Positions 13,918 through 22,340 of a DNA stretch of 64,000 bases are shown piece by piece. The translations under genes were made by a program, and so were the position numbers. The DNA comes from Lentisphaeria bacterium (GTDB lineage: Bacteria > Verrucomicrobiota > Lentisphaeria > Victivallales > Victivallaceae), in the NCBI GenBank assembly GCA_900768505.1, contig CAAGED010000031.1, forward strand, positions 1 to 64,000. The letters run 5' to 3'. A model generated the notes under the pieces. It worked only from the letters and a program-made list of their open reading frames with translations. It ran no database searches and was not told the DNA's origin. Numbering within the stretch: position 1 is the stretch's first letter; the number at the start of each line of letters is the position of its first letter.

Positions 13918-14456
13918 TTATTAAACAACCTGAAAATGATGCGGAAATCAAAGAAATGTGGAGACTAAATCATGCGGTTTTCGCCGTCGAACTACATCAA
14001 CATGAGGTACAGCCGGACGGATTTCTCGTTGACAAGTTCCACTACAAAAATATCTACCGCATTGCGGTGGATGACCAGCAGCAAATCGCCGGAATGGTAT
14101 GCGCCCACTGGGAAGAACCTTTTTCAGCAGTAGGACACTTCGGTGCTCCCCTCGCCGCCAAAATTATTCCCGACCAAACCGCCGAAATCCGACTCTTCGC
14201 TCTCCGACCCGATTGCCGTCAAACCAATCTGGCCATTCGCCTGGCTAGTGCTATCACCTCGGAATTGGCTCGGCGCAACCTGAAATATTTAATCATTTCC
14301 GCAGTTTCCTCCCAGAAGGAATTCTACGAACACTTAGGTCTGATGGTAGTCGGGCAGCCCATTTGCGATGGCGAAACCACCCTTTTCCCCATGTTCGGAG
14401 AAATTGATAAGATTATCAAAGACAACATTGCTTACCGGAGATACTGCCATGAATAA
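13914..14456 (+). CDS. GNAT-family acyltransferase
   Basis: 180 residues. The N-terminal half (EMWRLNHAVFAVELHQHEV, then DKFHYKNIYRIAV) resembles acyl-homoserine-lactone-synthase-like GNATs that begin with a 'vF--El' helix. The acyl-CoA-binding segment is EIRLFALRPDCRQTNLAIRL, in place of the usual R/Q-x-x-G-x-A loop, and FYEHLGLMVVGQ is the typical GNAT C-terminal strand. Substrate unknown. It lies between a MarR regulator and a class V aminotransferase and overlaps both, so it probably acts on the same amino compound as the transferase. Confidence 0.7.
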   Translation: MIIKQPENDAEIKEMWRLNHAVFAVELHQHEVQPDGFLVDKFHYKNIYRIAVDDQQQIAGMVCAHWEEPFSAVGHFGAPLAAKIIPDQTAEIRLFALRPDCRQTNLAIRLASAITSELARRNLKYLIISAVSSQKEFYEHLGLMVVGQPICDGETTLFPMFGEIDKIIKDNIAYRRYCHE

Positions 14457-15486
14457 TCTCACATTGGAATTTGTGCCGACGGTACCGAAATTTTTTTCCC
14501 GCTCTCAAGCTGCCGCCCAAGAACAACTTTTTTCACACCGTTCCGAGCGCTTTGCCAAACTGCATTTTGAATGCCGGGAATTATTGCAGAATTTTACCGG
14601 AAGCAATCAATTCCAATGTGCAATCTGCTGCGGTAACGGAACCATGGGCAATGAAATTATTTTATACAATTACGCCACAAAATTTAACCACCCGGTAGTG
14701 GTTATCAATGGTGAATTCGGTCGCCGCCTATACTGTCAGTGTCTGCGGGCAAACGCCCGCACTACGGCGGTGGATTTAGGCTTCGGACAACCTTTCGACC
14801 CGGAAAAAATTGCCGCGGCAAGCCATGATGCCGACCTGCTCCTGGCGGTGGCTTGCGAAACCAGTTGCGGCATGGTCAACGATATTTCAATTCTGGCTCG
14901 AGAAAACAAACCCATGCTGCTGGATGCCGTCAGCGCGTTCGGGGTAGACAACACATATTTCCAATACGATAACTTATTGGCAGCCAGCGGGTCCAGCGGC
15001 AAGGCACTGGCGGGAGCGCCGGGGTTGGCTTTGGTATTTTTCCGGGAATTACCCGATGTAACAATCTCCATTCCAACCATTCTGGAACTGAAAAGTTTAG
15101 TGGAAGCGTGGAATTCTCCTGGCGGAGTACGCAACACCATGAATTCAAACTTATTAGGACTGCTACATGCCGGATGCAGTGAAATTGCCCGCCGGGGCGG
15201 AGTAGCAGCTTATGCTCAAGGCTTGCGCCGCTTGAAAAATGATTTAATCTCTGGCCTGGAGAGTTGCGGAACCAGCGCGTTGCCACGGAGCAGCAGCCCT
15301 TTAATTACGGCATTTAAGCGTCCGGCGGATTGGGAACGACGGTTAAGCGCACTGGAACAAGCCAATATAAAAATTTATCATCAGGTAAGTTATCTGGAAA
15401 GCAATCAGCTCTTCGAAATTGCCACCATGGGAGATTTTGCTTCGGAGGATATTCAACGTCTGCTGACCGCCTATCGGGGAGAGTGA
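14449..15486 (+). CDS. Class V PLP-dependent aminotransferase
   Basis: 345 residues from the ATG at 14449, chosen for its ribosome binding site and eight-base overlap with the GNAT gene. The fold resembles alanine-glyoxylate and 2-aminoethylphosphonate aminotransferases: CAICCGNGTMGNEIILYN near the cofactor phosphate site, CETSCGMVNDI, LLLDAVSAFGVD with the PLP-binding Asp, and the Schiff-base Lys in ASGSSGKALAGAPG. Product and substrate cannot be named from sequence. Its operon partners (MarR, GNAT) suggest conversion then acylation of an amino compound. The next gene is on the other strand. Confidence 0.8.
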   Translation: MNNLTLEFVPTVPKFFSRSQAAAQEQLFSHRSERFAKLHFECRELLQNFTGSNQFQCAICCGNGTMGNEIILYNYATKFNHPVVVINGEFGRRLYCQCLRANARTTAVDLGFGQPFDPEKIAAASHDADLLLAVACETSCGMVNDISILARENKPMLLDAVSAFGVDNTYFQYDNLLAASGSSGKALAGAPGLALVFFRELPDVTISIPTILELKSLVEAWNSPGGVRNTMNSNLLGLLHAGCSEIARRGGVAAYAQGLRRLKNDLISGLESCGTSALPRSSSPLITAFKRPADWERRLSALEQANIKIYHQVSYLESNQLFEIATMGDFASEDIQRLLTAYRGE

Positions 15487-15539
15487 TTCAACTTTATCGC
15501 CCCGACTCCAATATTTCCAGTCCCCCCCCCCAAAAAAAA

Positions 15540-15576
15540 GGAGGAGCCGTAAAATTTGGGATAAAACGGCTCCTCC
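15540..15576 (-). terminator. Terminator downstream of folD
   Basis: Arms GGAGGAGCCGT (15540-15550) and ACGGCTCCTCC (15566-15576) pair perfectly with a 15-base loop. On the minus strand they are followed by an eight-T run. It lies about 140 bases past the folD stop. A run of ten Cs next to eight As (15522-15539) adjoins it. Confidence 0.7.
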
Positions 15577-15713
15577 ACAAAAAAGGGAAAGAGAAGAGAT
15601 TACCTTTTAGACACTGGCAAAAATAATTTGTTCCAACATTTTCAAACAAATATTTTAAATTTTTTGTTTTTTTATATTTTCAGGTCAAAAAAGCTCAAAA
15701 TTCTCCATTTATT

Positions 15714-16613
15714 TTATATTTTGCAGTCCAAATTGCGCCGCCGCACCGCCCCTTCAATGGCGTTACGCATCAACATGGCGATGGTCATGGGACCGACGCC
15801 GCCGGGAACCGGAGTAATAAATGAAGCAATCGCCGAAACCTCTGCAAAATTAACATCTCCGGTTAATTTATCCTTGCCGCCATTGGGATTTGGAACCCGA
15901 TTGATCCCCACGTCAATCACCACAGCGCCGGGTTTAACCATATCTCCGGAGATAAATTCCGGCCTCCCCACTGCAGCAATCAAAATATCCGCATCCCGGG
16001 TAAAACGGGCGATATCCGGCGTGCCGGAGTGAACGCAACTAACCGTGGCATTGGCCCACTTGGCCTTCTGCACCATCAGCGCCATCAGCGGTTTTCCCAC
16101 AATATTGGAGCGTCCGACAATCACCACATGCTTCCCGGCAGGGTCAATATTAGAATATTCCAGCAGTTTCATTACTCCGTAAGGCGTGCAGGGCAAAAAT
16201 CCATCCCGGCGGCCAATGAGCATTTTCCCCACATTTTCCGCATGAAAACAATCCACATCCTTGGCCGGGGAGATAGCGGCAATAATTTTTTCCTCATCTA
16301 TGTGCTCCGGCGGCGGCGACTGCACCAGGATTCCGTCAATATCGTCATCATTGTTAAGTTGATTAATTACACCCAACAACTCCGCCATGGTAGTTGCAGC
16401 GGGCAATACGATCTTGCGGGAGTTAATACCCAACTCTTTACACTTGTTTTCCTTAGTGCGCACATAAACCTGCGAAGCCGGGTCATCCCCCACCAGCACT
16501 ACGGCCAAACCGGGAGTGACGGAGAATTTTTCCTGTAAAACCTTAACCAGCTGTGCCGACTGGGCGTTAATGGAATTGGCGATCGCCTTGCCGTCAATAA
16601 TTTTTGCTGACAT
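15714..16613 (-). CDS. folD: Bifunctional methylenetetrahydrofolate dehydrogenase/cyclohydrolase
   Basis: 299 residues, full length for FolD, which interconverts 5,10-methylene- and 10-formyl-tetrahydrofolate with NADP. Tyr50 and the catalytic Lys54 lie in QVYVRTKENK. The substrate loop LVQSPPPEH, KDVDCFHAENVGKM, PCTPYGVMKLLEY and the NADP-binding VGRSNIVGKP are all present, with the C-terminal VSAIASFITPVPGGVGPMT. It is a single gene with its own terminator. It supplies one-carbon units for purine synthesis, of which purA, purQ and purT are also in this window. Confidence 0.97.
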   Translation of the reverse strand: MSAKIIDGKAIANSINAQSAQLVKVLQEKFSVTPGLAVVLVGDDPASQVYVRTKENKCKELGINSRKIVLPAATTMAELLGVINQLNNDDDIDGILVQSPPPEHIDEEKIIAAISPAKDVDCFHAENVGKMLIGRRDGFLPCTPYGVMKLLEYSNIDPAGKHVVIVGRSNIVGKPLMALMVQKAKWANATVSCVHSGTPDIARFTRDADILIAAVGRPEFISGDMVKPGAVVIDVGINRVPNPNGGKDKLTGDVNFAEVSAIASFITPVPGGVGPMTIAMLMRNAIEGAVRRRNLDCKI

Positions 16614-16889
16614 TAATCAAATCCTTGTATTTATATATTAATATGTATTTAGCAATCATTAAAAAAAGTGACAACGCACCGACAAAATATATTCCCAAAA
16701 TAAAAATTTTCCAGTAGCAGGCGTCCGGAGTATGGATTTTTTGCCGATAAAATTACACTTCGTATTTCAAAGTTGCCATAAATGTGGTATATTAATTGAT
16801 TCAGTGTACGTTTGCAGGTAAAAAACCGGCACCGGGGAAACAAGTTCAGTGCCGGCTGGTTTTAATCGCTTTAACTATTCGGAGTAAAT
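16614..16889. promoter_or_regulatory. Divergent intergenic region folD / membrane protein
   Basis: 276 AT-rich bases carrying promoters for both neighbours. An inverted repeat CCGGCAC (16826-16832) and GTGCCGG (16849-16855), followed by CTGGTTTTAA, precedes the membrane protein start. It could be an attenuator or a leader hairpin. No riboswitch class was recognised. Confidence 0.4.
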
Positions 16890-17846
16890 ATGTTTATTGA
16901 TGGAAAAATGCCAATCGCCCGCCCGATTATTCCGGTCATCGCCATCGCCGTTTTGCTAATTGGCACCATGTCAATATCCAGTACGACCCTCCACCGCCAC
17001 GAATTATTTTTTCCGGAATTGCTGGCAATGGTTCTGGGCTGCGGTGTAATGGCGCGCCGCCCGTGGCGCTGCAGCCGTGCAATTCTTTTTACATCGCTTA
17101 CCTCGGGTGGAATTATTGGCTTTATGCTCTCACAACTGCCACTGGGCGGAATTACCGAAAAAATGGTGCTGGGATATGCATTGTGCGCCCTCTTTCTCGC
17201 CTTCGCCCGCAGCAATGTAACACCGATGTTTTCAGCCTGCCTGCTGCCAATTATGCTGGGCAATTGTTCGTGGTTTTATCCGGCGGCAATCGCTGCGGAA
17301 ATGCTGCTGCTGGTAGCCGCCGAATGGCTGCTGGAGCATACAAATTGCCGCGAATGCGTAAAGTTTGAGCCGCTGCCCGGCCCGCTTAGCCAGCGTTTAT
17401 GGCGTTGGAGTAAAATAACGGCGTTTTTGGTTATTCTGCTTTATCTGGCACGTTTAATCGGCAATTGCGCCGCAGTGCCGCCTTTGATTGTCGGATACAG
17501 CGTTTTTGCCGACCACTACCGGATGGCGCGAAAACATTTCTTTTTGGGAGTCGCCTTTATGAGCGGAGCCGCACTGCTGGGGGTGGCGGCAAGATATACG
17601 GCACTGAATTTCAATCTGCCGGAAGTGATACCTCAATTGTCCGCCGCCCTCCTGCTGATTTTGGTCTGCCGCAAATTTGCCTACATTCTCCCGCCGACGG
17701 GGGCAGTGTTACTGCTGATTTTTTTACTGCCGCCGGAAGCAATGATGGATTACGTTTGGCAAATCCCGTTAGGTTCAGTGCTTTTTTTAGGAGCTGGGCG
17801 ACTTTTCTCCCGCATGGAGGAATATTTTTATGAATTACCGCGATAA
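16890..17846 (+). CDS. Polytopic membrane protein of unknown function
   Basis: 318 residues with about eight to ten hydrophobic segments, for example IIPVIAIAVLLIGTMSI, ITAFLVILLYLARLIG and GAVLLLIFLLP. Short loops and a final cytoplasmic tail (FSRMEEYFYELPR) complete it. Pieces such as ILPPTGAVLLLIF and VGYSVFADHY loosely recall HPP- or FUSC-type integral membrane proteins, but the match is weak. No catalytic motif is seen. It stands alone between folD and purA and is probably monocistronic. Confidence 0.6.
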   Translation: MFIDGKMPIARPIIPVIAIAVLLIGTMSISSTTLHRHELFFPELLAMVLGCGVMARRPWRCSRAILFTSLTSGGIIGFMLSQLPLGGITEKMVLGYALCALFLAFARSNVTPMFSACLLPIMLGNCSWFYPAAIAAEMLLLVAAEWLLEHTNCRECVKFEPLPGPLSQRLWRWSKITAFLVILLYLARLIGNCAAVPPLIVGYSVFADHYRMARKHFFLGVAFMSGAALLGVAARYTALNFNLPEVIPQLSAALLLILVCRKFAYILPPTGAVLLLIFLLPPEAMMDYVWQIPLGSVLFLGAGRLFSRMEEYFYELPR

Positions 17847-18223
17847 TAATGGTTTCTTCAATGAAAAAACGGCAATAAGAGATTATTATTGTCAAATGGA
17901 TTTGAAATTTCCAAAAACACCGCTAATTTAATGAGTAATTTTTGTTTAAATTCAATCAAGCGCCAAAAAGCAAATTGATTGTCAAAATAATATTGTATCG
18001 CCGTTTTTGCGGCGGTTGAAGATAAGGCAGCAGGGATTTTGCCGTCGGCATTTTTGATACGGCGTTTTTGTGAAATAAGGATTAACCGAAAATCGCAAAA
18101 GCGTTAAGCAAATCAGTTTTGCCAATGCAGCAAAGTCGTCAAATTTCATAATGGGGGCAGGTTCGGTACGGCTGAAAGCCGCCGGCGGCATTTTACCCCA
18201 AAACCGTTAAGGATTAAAAGAAA
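17847..18223. other. Leader/intergenic region upstream of purA
   Basis: 377 bases without a gene. A short GC hairpin CGCCG-TTTTTG-CGGCG lies at 17999-18014, and further GC-rich complementary pieces (GCCGTCGGCA...ACGGC) follow. This could be a long 5' leader for purA, but I recognise no purine or other riboswitch core. The purA start has only a weak AAGGATT upstream. Confidence 0.35.
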
Positions 18224-19495
18224 ATGTCAGTTGATATTCTGGTTGGAACCCAATGGGGCGATGAAGGTAAAGGTAAATTGATCGACGTGCTGACTCGGGA
18301 CGTTGATATGGTTGTTCGTTTTCAGGGCGGCAACAACGCCGGCCACACCGTAGAAATCGGCGACCAGAAATATGTGCTGCATTTGGTGCCATCCGGCATT
18401 TTCCGCCCGGGTGTCAGCTGTATCATCGGCAACGGCGTAGTCGTTGATTTGCTGGGACTGGCAGACGAAATGCAGAAGCTCACCGAACGAGGGCTGGATG
18501 TCAGTGTTATCGAATTAAGCAATCGTGCCCATTTGATTTTTGAGTATCAAAAACGGGCCGACGCCATGAAAGAGGCCGCTTTGGCCAACGGTAAAAAAAT
18601 CGGAACCACCAAGCGCGGTATTGGTCCGGCATATTCGGACAAGGCAAATCGCTGCGGCATCCGGGCGGCGGAATTGAAAGATTTGACCACCTTTGAGCAG
18701 TTGTTCCGGGCTCAGGCCGAAAAATATAACAAATTGTTCGCCGAAAACAACCTTGAACAATTGGATATTGATTCCGAATGGGCCAAGGTTGAAGTTGCGG
18801 CCAAATATATCGCTCCTTTTGTAAAAGATACCGTTTACTCAGTAAACCGGGCACTTCAAGCCGGTAAAAAAGTTCTTTGCGAAGGCGCTCAGGGAGCGTT
18901 GCTGGATATTGACCACGGCACATATCCCTTTGTCACCAGCAGCAACACCATCAGCGGCGGTGCCTGCACCGGGGCTGGAATTGCACCGCGCAATGTTGAC
19001 CATGTTTGGGGTGTACTCAAGGCTTACACCACCCGGGTTGGCGAAGGACCGTTCCCGACGGAATTATTTGATGCGGCCGGCGAAAAGCTGCGCAAGATCG
19101 GCAACGAATACGGTGCCACTACGGGTCGTCCGCGGCGCTGCGGTTGGTTTGATGCCGTAGCATCCTACTACTCCTGCATGATTAACGGGATTGATTTGCT
19201 GGCGGTGACCAAACTTGACGTATTGGACACATTGCCGGAATTGAAGATTTGCACCGCTTACGAAATCAATGGCAACGTCACCAGTGAGTTTCCGGCAATG
19301 GCCGGCGATCTGGCCAACGCCAAACCGTTATATGAGAGTATGCCGGGCTGGCAATGCTCCACGGCTGATGTCCGTTGCTGGAACGATTTACCGGAAAACG
19401 CCAAGAAGTATTTAAATCGTCTGGCGGAATTGGTAAACGCCAAGGTGGCAATTGTTTCAGTCGGCCCCAAGCGCGCCCAGACTTTTGAAGTTTAA
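18224..19495 (+). CDS. purA: Adenylosuccinate synthetase
   Basis: 423 residues. The GTP-binding and catalytic N-terminus GTQWGDEGKGK (Asp13 and Lys18 region) and the His of NNAGHTV are intact. KKIGTTKRGIGPAYSDKANR, CEGAQGALLDIDHGTYPFV, GVLKAYTTRVGEGPFPTE and the guanine-binding NTKxD-type element VTKLDVLD follow. The enzyme joins IMP and aspartate with GTP, the first committed step to AMP. A strong terminator follows, so it is a single-gene unit. Confidence 0.98.
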   Translation: MSVDILVGTQWGDEGKGKLIDVLTRDVDMVVRFQGGNNAGHTVEIGDQKYVLHLVPSGIFRPGVSCIIGNGVVVDLLGLADEMQKLTERGLDVSVIELSNRAHLIFEYQKRADAMKEAALANGKKIGTTKRGIGPAYSDKANRCGIRAAELKDLTTFEQLFRAQAEKYNKLFAENNLEQLDIDSEWAKVEVAAKYIAPFVKDTVYSVNRALQAGKKVLCEGAQGALLDIDHGTYPFVTSSNTISGGACTGAGIAPRNVDHVWGVLKAYTTRVGEGPFPTELFDAAGEKLRKIGNEYGATTGRPRRCGWFDAVASYYSCMINGIDLLAVTKLDVLDTLPELKICTAYEINGNVTSEFPAMAGDLANAKPLYESMPGWQCSTADVRCWNDLPENAKKYLNRLAELVNAKVAIVSVGPKRAQTFEV

Positions 19496-19528
19496 TTTCA
19501 GCAGAATACTGAGCTAAAACTTATATTT

Positions 19529-19563
19529 AGCATCTCCAGTAAAAATTGGAGATGCTTTTTTTT
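19529..19563 (+). terminator. Terminator of purA
   Basis: Perfect 10-bp stem AGCATCTCCA/TGGAGATGCT (19529-19538, 19547-19556), 8-base loop, then a run of nine Ts. Confidence 0.92.
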
Positions 19564-19746
19564 GTAAAACTCCAACTGATGGCAGAAGTTGCGCCACAAC
19601 CAAAAAACTCCAGAAAAACCAGTTGCCAGTATTTGTATTTCAGCTCGAAACGTTTTATATTCATTACCGGATGAATTAATGAAACAGGCCGGGGCGTTAT
19701 ACTATTGATTGTTTTGCCCCGATAAAAAAATATCCAGGGAACAAAA

Positions 19747-22233
19747 ATGTGGGAAATTCAAAATCCGGTTTTAATCTTCTCCGTATTAATGGTAATATTT
19801 CTTTTTGCACCGCTGATTGCCGAAAAACTGCGTATTCCGGAGCTGGTGCTACTGCTGCTGGCCGGAACGCTTCTGGGCGAAAATGGTCTGGGAGTACTGA
19901 AACGGGACGGCAGTATTGAATTGTTCGGTCAAATCGGCTTGCTTTACATCATGTTCATCGCGGGTCTGGAGACCGATGCCGACGACTTCCGGCGCTCGGC
20001 GAAACGCAGTCTCATATTCGGGGTGATAAGTTTTTTGATTCCGCAGCTTCTGGGTACCCTCATTGCCTTTTATTGGCTGAATTTTTCCTGGATGAGTTCA
20101 ATTCTGCTGGCGAGCATGTTCGCCAGCCACACCCTTATCGCCTACCCCATTGCCAGCCGCCTTGGACTGAGTAAAAGTGAACCCGTTGTCGTGACGGTAA
20201 GCGGAACCATTTTCACCAACACCTTATCATTGCTGGTGCTGGCAGTAATTGCCGACGCCAGCCGCGGTCACGAAATGGGGCTGGTATTCTGGTTTACAAT
20301 GTTTGGCGGCATGGGTATTTTAACCTTTGTGATTTGTTATATTCTGCCCAAAATCGCCGGAATGTTTTTCCGGAATATCTCCGAAAAAGACGGTGCACAA
20401 TTCGTCTTTGTACTGGGAACGGTCTGCCTCTGCGCATACTGGTCATATTATGCAAAAATGGAACCGATTATTGGAGCATTTCTGGCGGGAGTGGCTTTTA
20501 ACCGGCTGATTCCGGAACGCAGTACGCTGATGAACCGGCTGGTATTTTTCGGCAACACCTTTTTTATCCCATTCTTTTTGATTTCAGTTGGAATGCTGAT
20601 CAATCCTAAATCTCTGGTCGCCTCGCCCCGGGGCATACTGGTGGCAGTGGTGATGTCGCTGAGTGTAATTGTCACCAAATATATGGCCGCTGAACTTACC
20701 GGGCGCCTTTTTCACTACACCAAGGCGGAAAACAAGGTTATTTTCGGCTTGAGCGTCGCTCAGGCGGCGGCCACTTTGGCGGCAGTGATGATTGGACATC
20801 AGCTGAAAATTTTTGATGAAACCGTACTTAACGGCACCATTGTAATGATTTTGGTCAGTTGTTCGCTGGGTTGTTACTGCGTGGATCGTTACGGACGGGT
20901 GGCGGCGGCGTCAATTAAACGCGTTGTTACCACGGTGCGCCGTCAGCAACGCATTGTAATCGGATTCGGCAGTCCTGATATGGTTAATCCACTGCTGAAT
21001 CTGGCAATTTATCTGCACAATCCAAATGCTGAGGGAAAAATCTTCCCGGTCGCCGTTGTCAACGACCACGACGATAAATCCTCCGAAAAAATGGCATTGG
21101 CGGAAAAAATGCTTAGTGAAGCCATTTCCCAGGCCGCCGCCGCGCAGATTCAAATCACGCCTCAGGTGCGGCTGGCCACCAATCCGGCCGATGGATTAGT
21201 GCGCTGCTGCCGGGAGTTGCACGGGTCACTGCTGCTGGCTGGATGGAGCAGGCAAAATATCTTTAAAACCAAAATTTGGGGTGGAATATCCGACCATTTG
21301 CTTAAGAATTGCCCGGCAAGGCTGCTCTTCTGCCGTATTAAATCTCCCCTGAATCTCTGCCGCCGACTCTGGATGCCGTTACCGGAACAATGCAATCTTG
21401 ATGACGACTTTATTGCACTGCTGAAATTAGTTGACCAATTGTCCAGTCAGATTGGAGTGGAATTGAATCTGCTGCTGCCGGAGAAAATTTCCGCAATATG
21501 CATGACGGCAATTGAGAAAGAATTCTCCTCCCGCCGCTTCCGGGTGCTCTCCTACTCGAATTGGAAAACCTTTATAAATATTCTTCAGGAGTGTTCCGAA
21601 TCCAGCGACATGCTCTTTCTGCCCATGGAACGCCGCGAAAGTGCCGCCTGGCAGCCATTTATGGAGCAGGTTCAGGAGGCGGCACTGACGGAATTTAAAC
21701 AAATCAATCTTCTCACCTGCTACCCCCCGCTGCCGGAAGATCCGGCCGCAGGGTCGGAGGAGTTGCTCAATGAATTGGCCCTCCCCCCCTCGGATTATCT
21801 CCACGGCGTGGATTTAAAATCCTCCGAAGTGGATTCCGCATTACCCCAGCTGGTGGAGGCAAATCCGGAGTTCAGCGATCCTGCGAAGTCACAACTGCCG
21901 GGAGCATTAAAAGAGTCGCTTCTCGCCTACCCGCTGGAACTTTCCGAGCAGGTGGTGCTGATTCACGCCCGCAGCGAACTGGTGACGGCATGTTCAATAA
22001 ACGTTGGGTACTCATCCAATGGAATTGTCAGTAACGGCGGCGGACGCAAAATGGTGGTGCTGGCATTAATCTCGCCGGCAAACGAGCAGCGGGAGGAGCA
22101 TTTGACCGTATTGGCTAATTTAGCGCGACTGTTCATGGATAAGGAATTTACCGAAGCGGTAGAAAAATCTGATTCAGCCGGAAAAATCCTTGCTCTGCTC
22201 CATAACGGCTTGGAAAAAATCAAACAGGCCTGA
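19747..22233 (+). CDS. CPA2-family cation:proton antiporter with C-terminal cytoplasmic domain
   Basis: 828 residues. The first about 390 form 11-12 membrane helices of the Na+/H+ exchanger (CPA2/Kef) type. IPELVLLLLAGTLLGENGLG, LLYIMFIAGLETDADDF and the conserved Asp-like helix and unwound segment (MEPIIGAFLAGVAFNRLIP) are recognisable. Instead of a TrkA-N domain, the C-terminal half resembles universal-stress-protein-like folds (VIGFGSPDMVNPLLNLAIYL, then GSLLLAGWSRQNIF). It probably exchanges Na+ or K+ for protons. It stands alone, followed by a bidirectional terminator. Confidence 0.88.
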   Translation: MWEIQNPVLIFSVLMVIFLFAPLIAEKLRIPELVLLLLAGTLLGENGLGVLKRDGSIELFGQIGLLYIMFIAGLETDADDFRRSAKRSLIFGVISFLIPQLLGTLIAFYWLNFSWMSSILLASMFASHTLIAYPIASRLGLSKSEPVVVTVSGTIFTNTLSLLVLAVIADASRGHEMGLVFWFTMFGGMGILTFVICYILPKIAGMFFRNISEKDGAQFVFVLGTVCLCAYWSYYAKMEPIIGAFLAGVAFNRLIPERSTLMNRLVFFGNTFFIPFFLISVGMLINPKSLVASPRGILVAVVMSLSVIVTKYMAAELTGRLFHYTKAENKVIFGLSVAQAAATLAAVMIGHQLKIFDETVLNGTIVMILVSCSLGCYCVDRYGRVAAASIKRVVTTVRRQQRIVIGFGSPDMVNPLLNLAIYLHNPNAEGKIFPVAVVNDHDDKSSEKMALAEKMLSEAISQAAAAQIQITPQVRLATNPADGLVRCCRELHGSLLLAGWSRQNIFKTKIWGGISDHLLKNCPARLLFCRIKSPLNLCRRLWMPLPEQCNLDDDFIALLKLVDQLSSQIGVELNLLLPEKISAICMTAIEKEFSSRRFRVLSYSNWKTFINILQECSESSDMLFLPMERRESAAWQPFMEQVQEAALTEFKQINLLTCYPPLPEDPAAGSEELLNELALPPSDYLHGVDLKSSEVDSALPQLVEANPEFSDPAKSQLPGALKESLLAYPLELSEQVVLIHARSELVTACSINVGYSSNGIVSNGGGRKMVVLALISPANEQREEHLTVLANLARLFMDKEFTEAVEKSDSAGKILALLHNGLEKIKQA

Positions 22234-22274
22234 GCAGACTAATCATAAAAATTGATAAATTTCTTATAAGCAAC

Positions 22275-22317
22275 AGGGGGGGAAAAAATTATTTTTTCCC
22301 ACCCCCTCCATTTTTTA
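22275..22317. terminator. Terminator between antiporter and nadE
   Basis: A G-run plus A-run arm (22275-22288) pairs with a T-run plus C-run arm (22292-22307) around a 3-base loop. CCATTTTTT follows on the plus strand. It serves the antiporter transcript and possibly the convergent nadE. Confidence 0.75.
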
Positions 22318-22340
22318 TAATAAAAAATACAATAACAATA

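Noticed and set aside
17999..18223. Purine-type riboswitch ahead of purA
   Set aside because: Short GC hairpins occur, but no aptamer core could be recognised.
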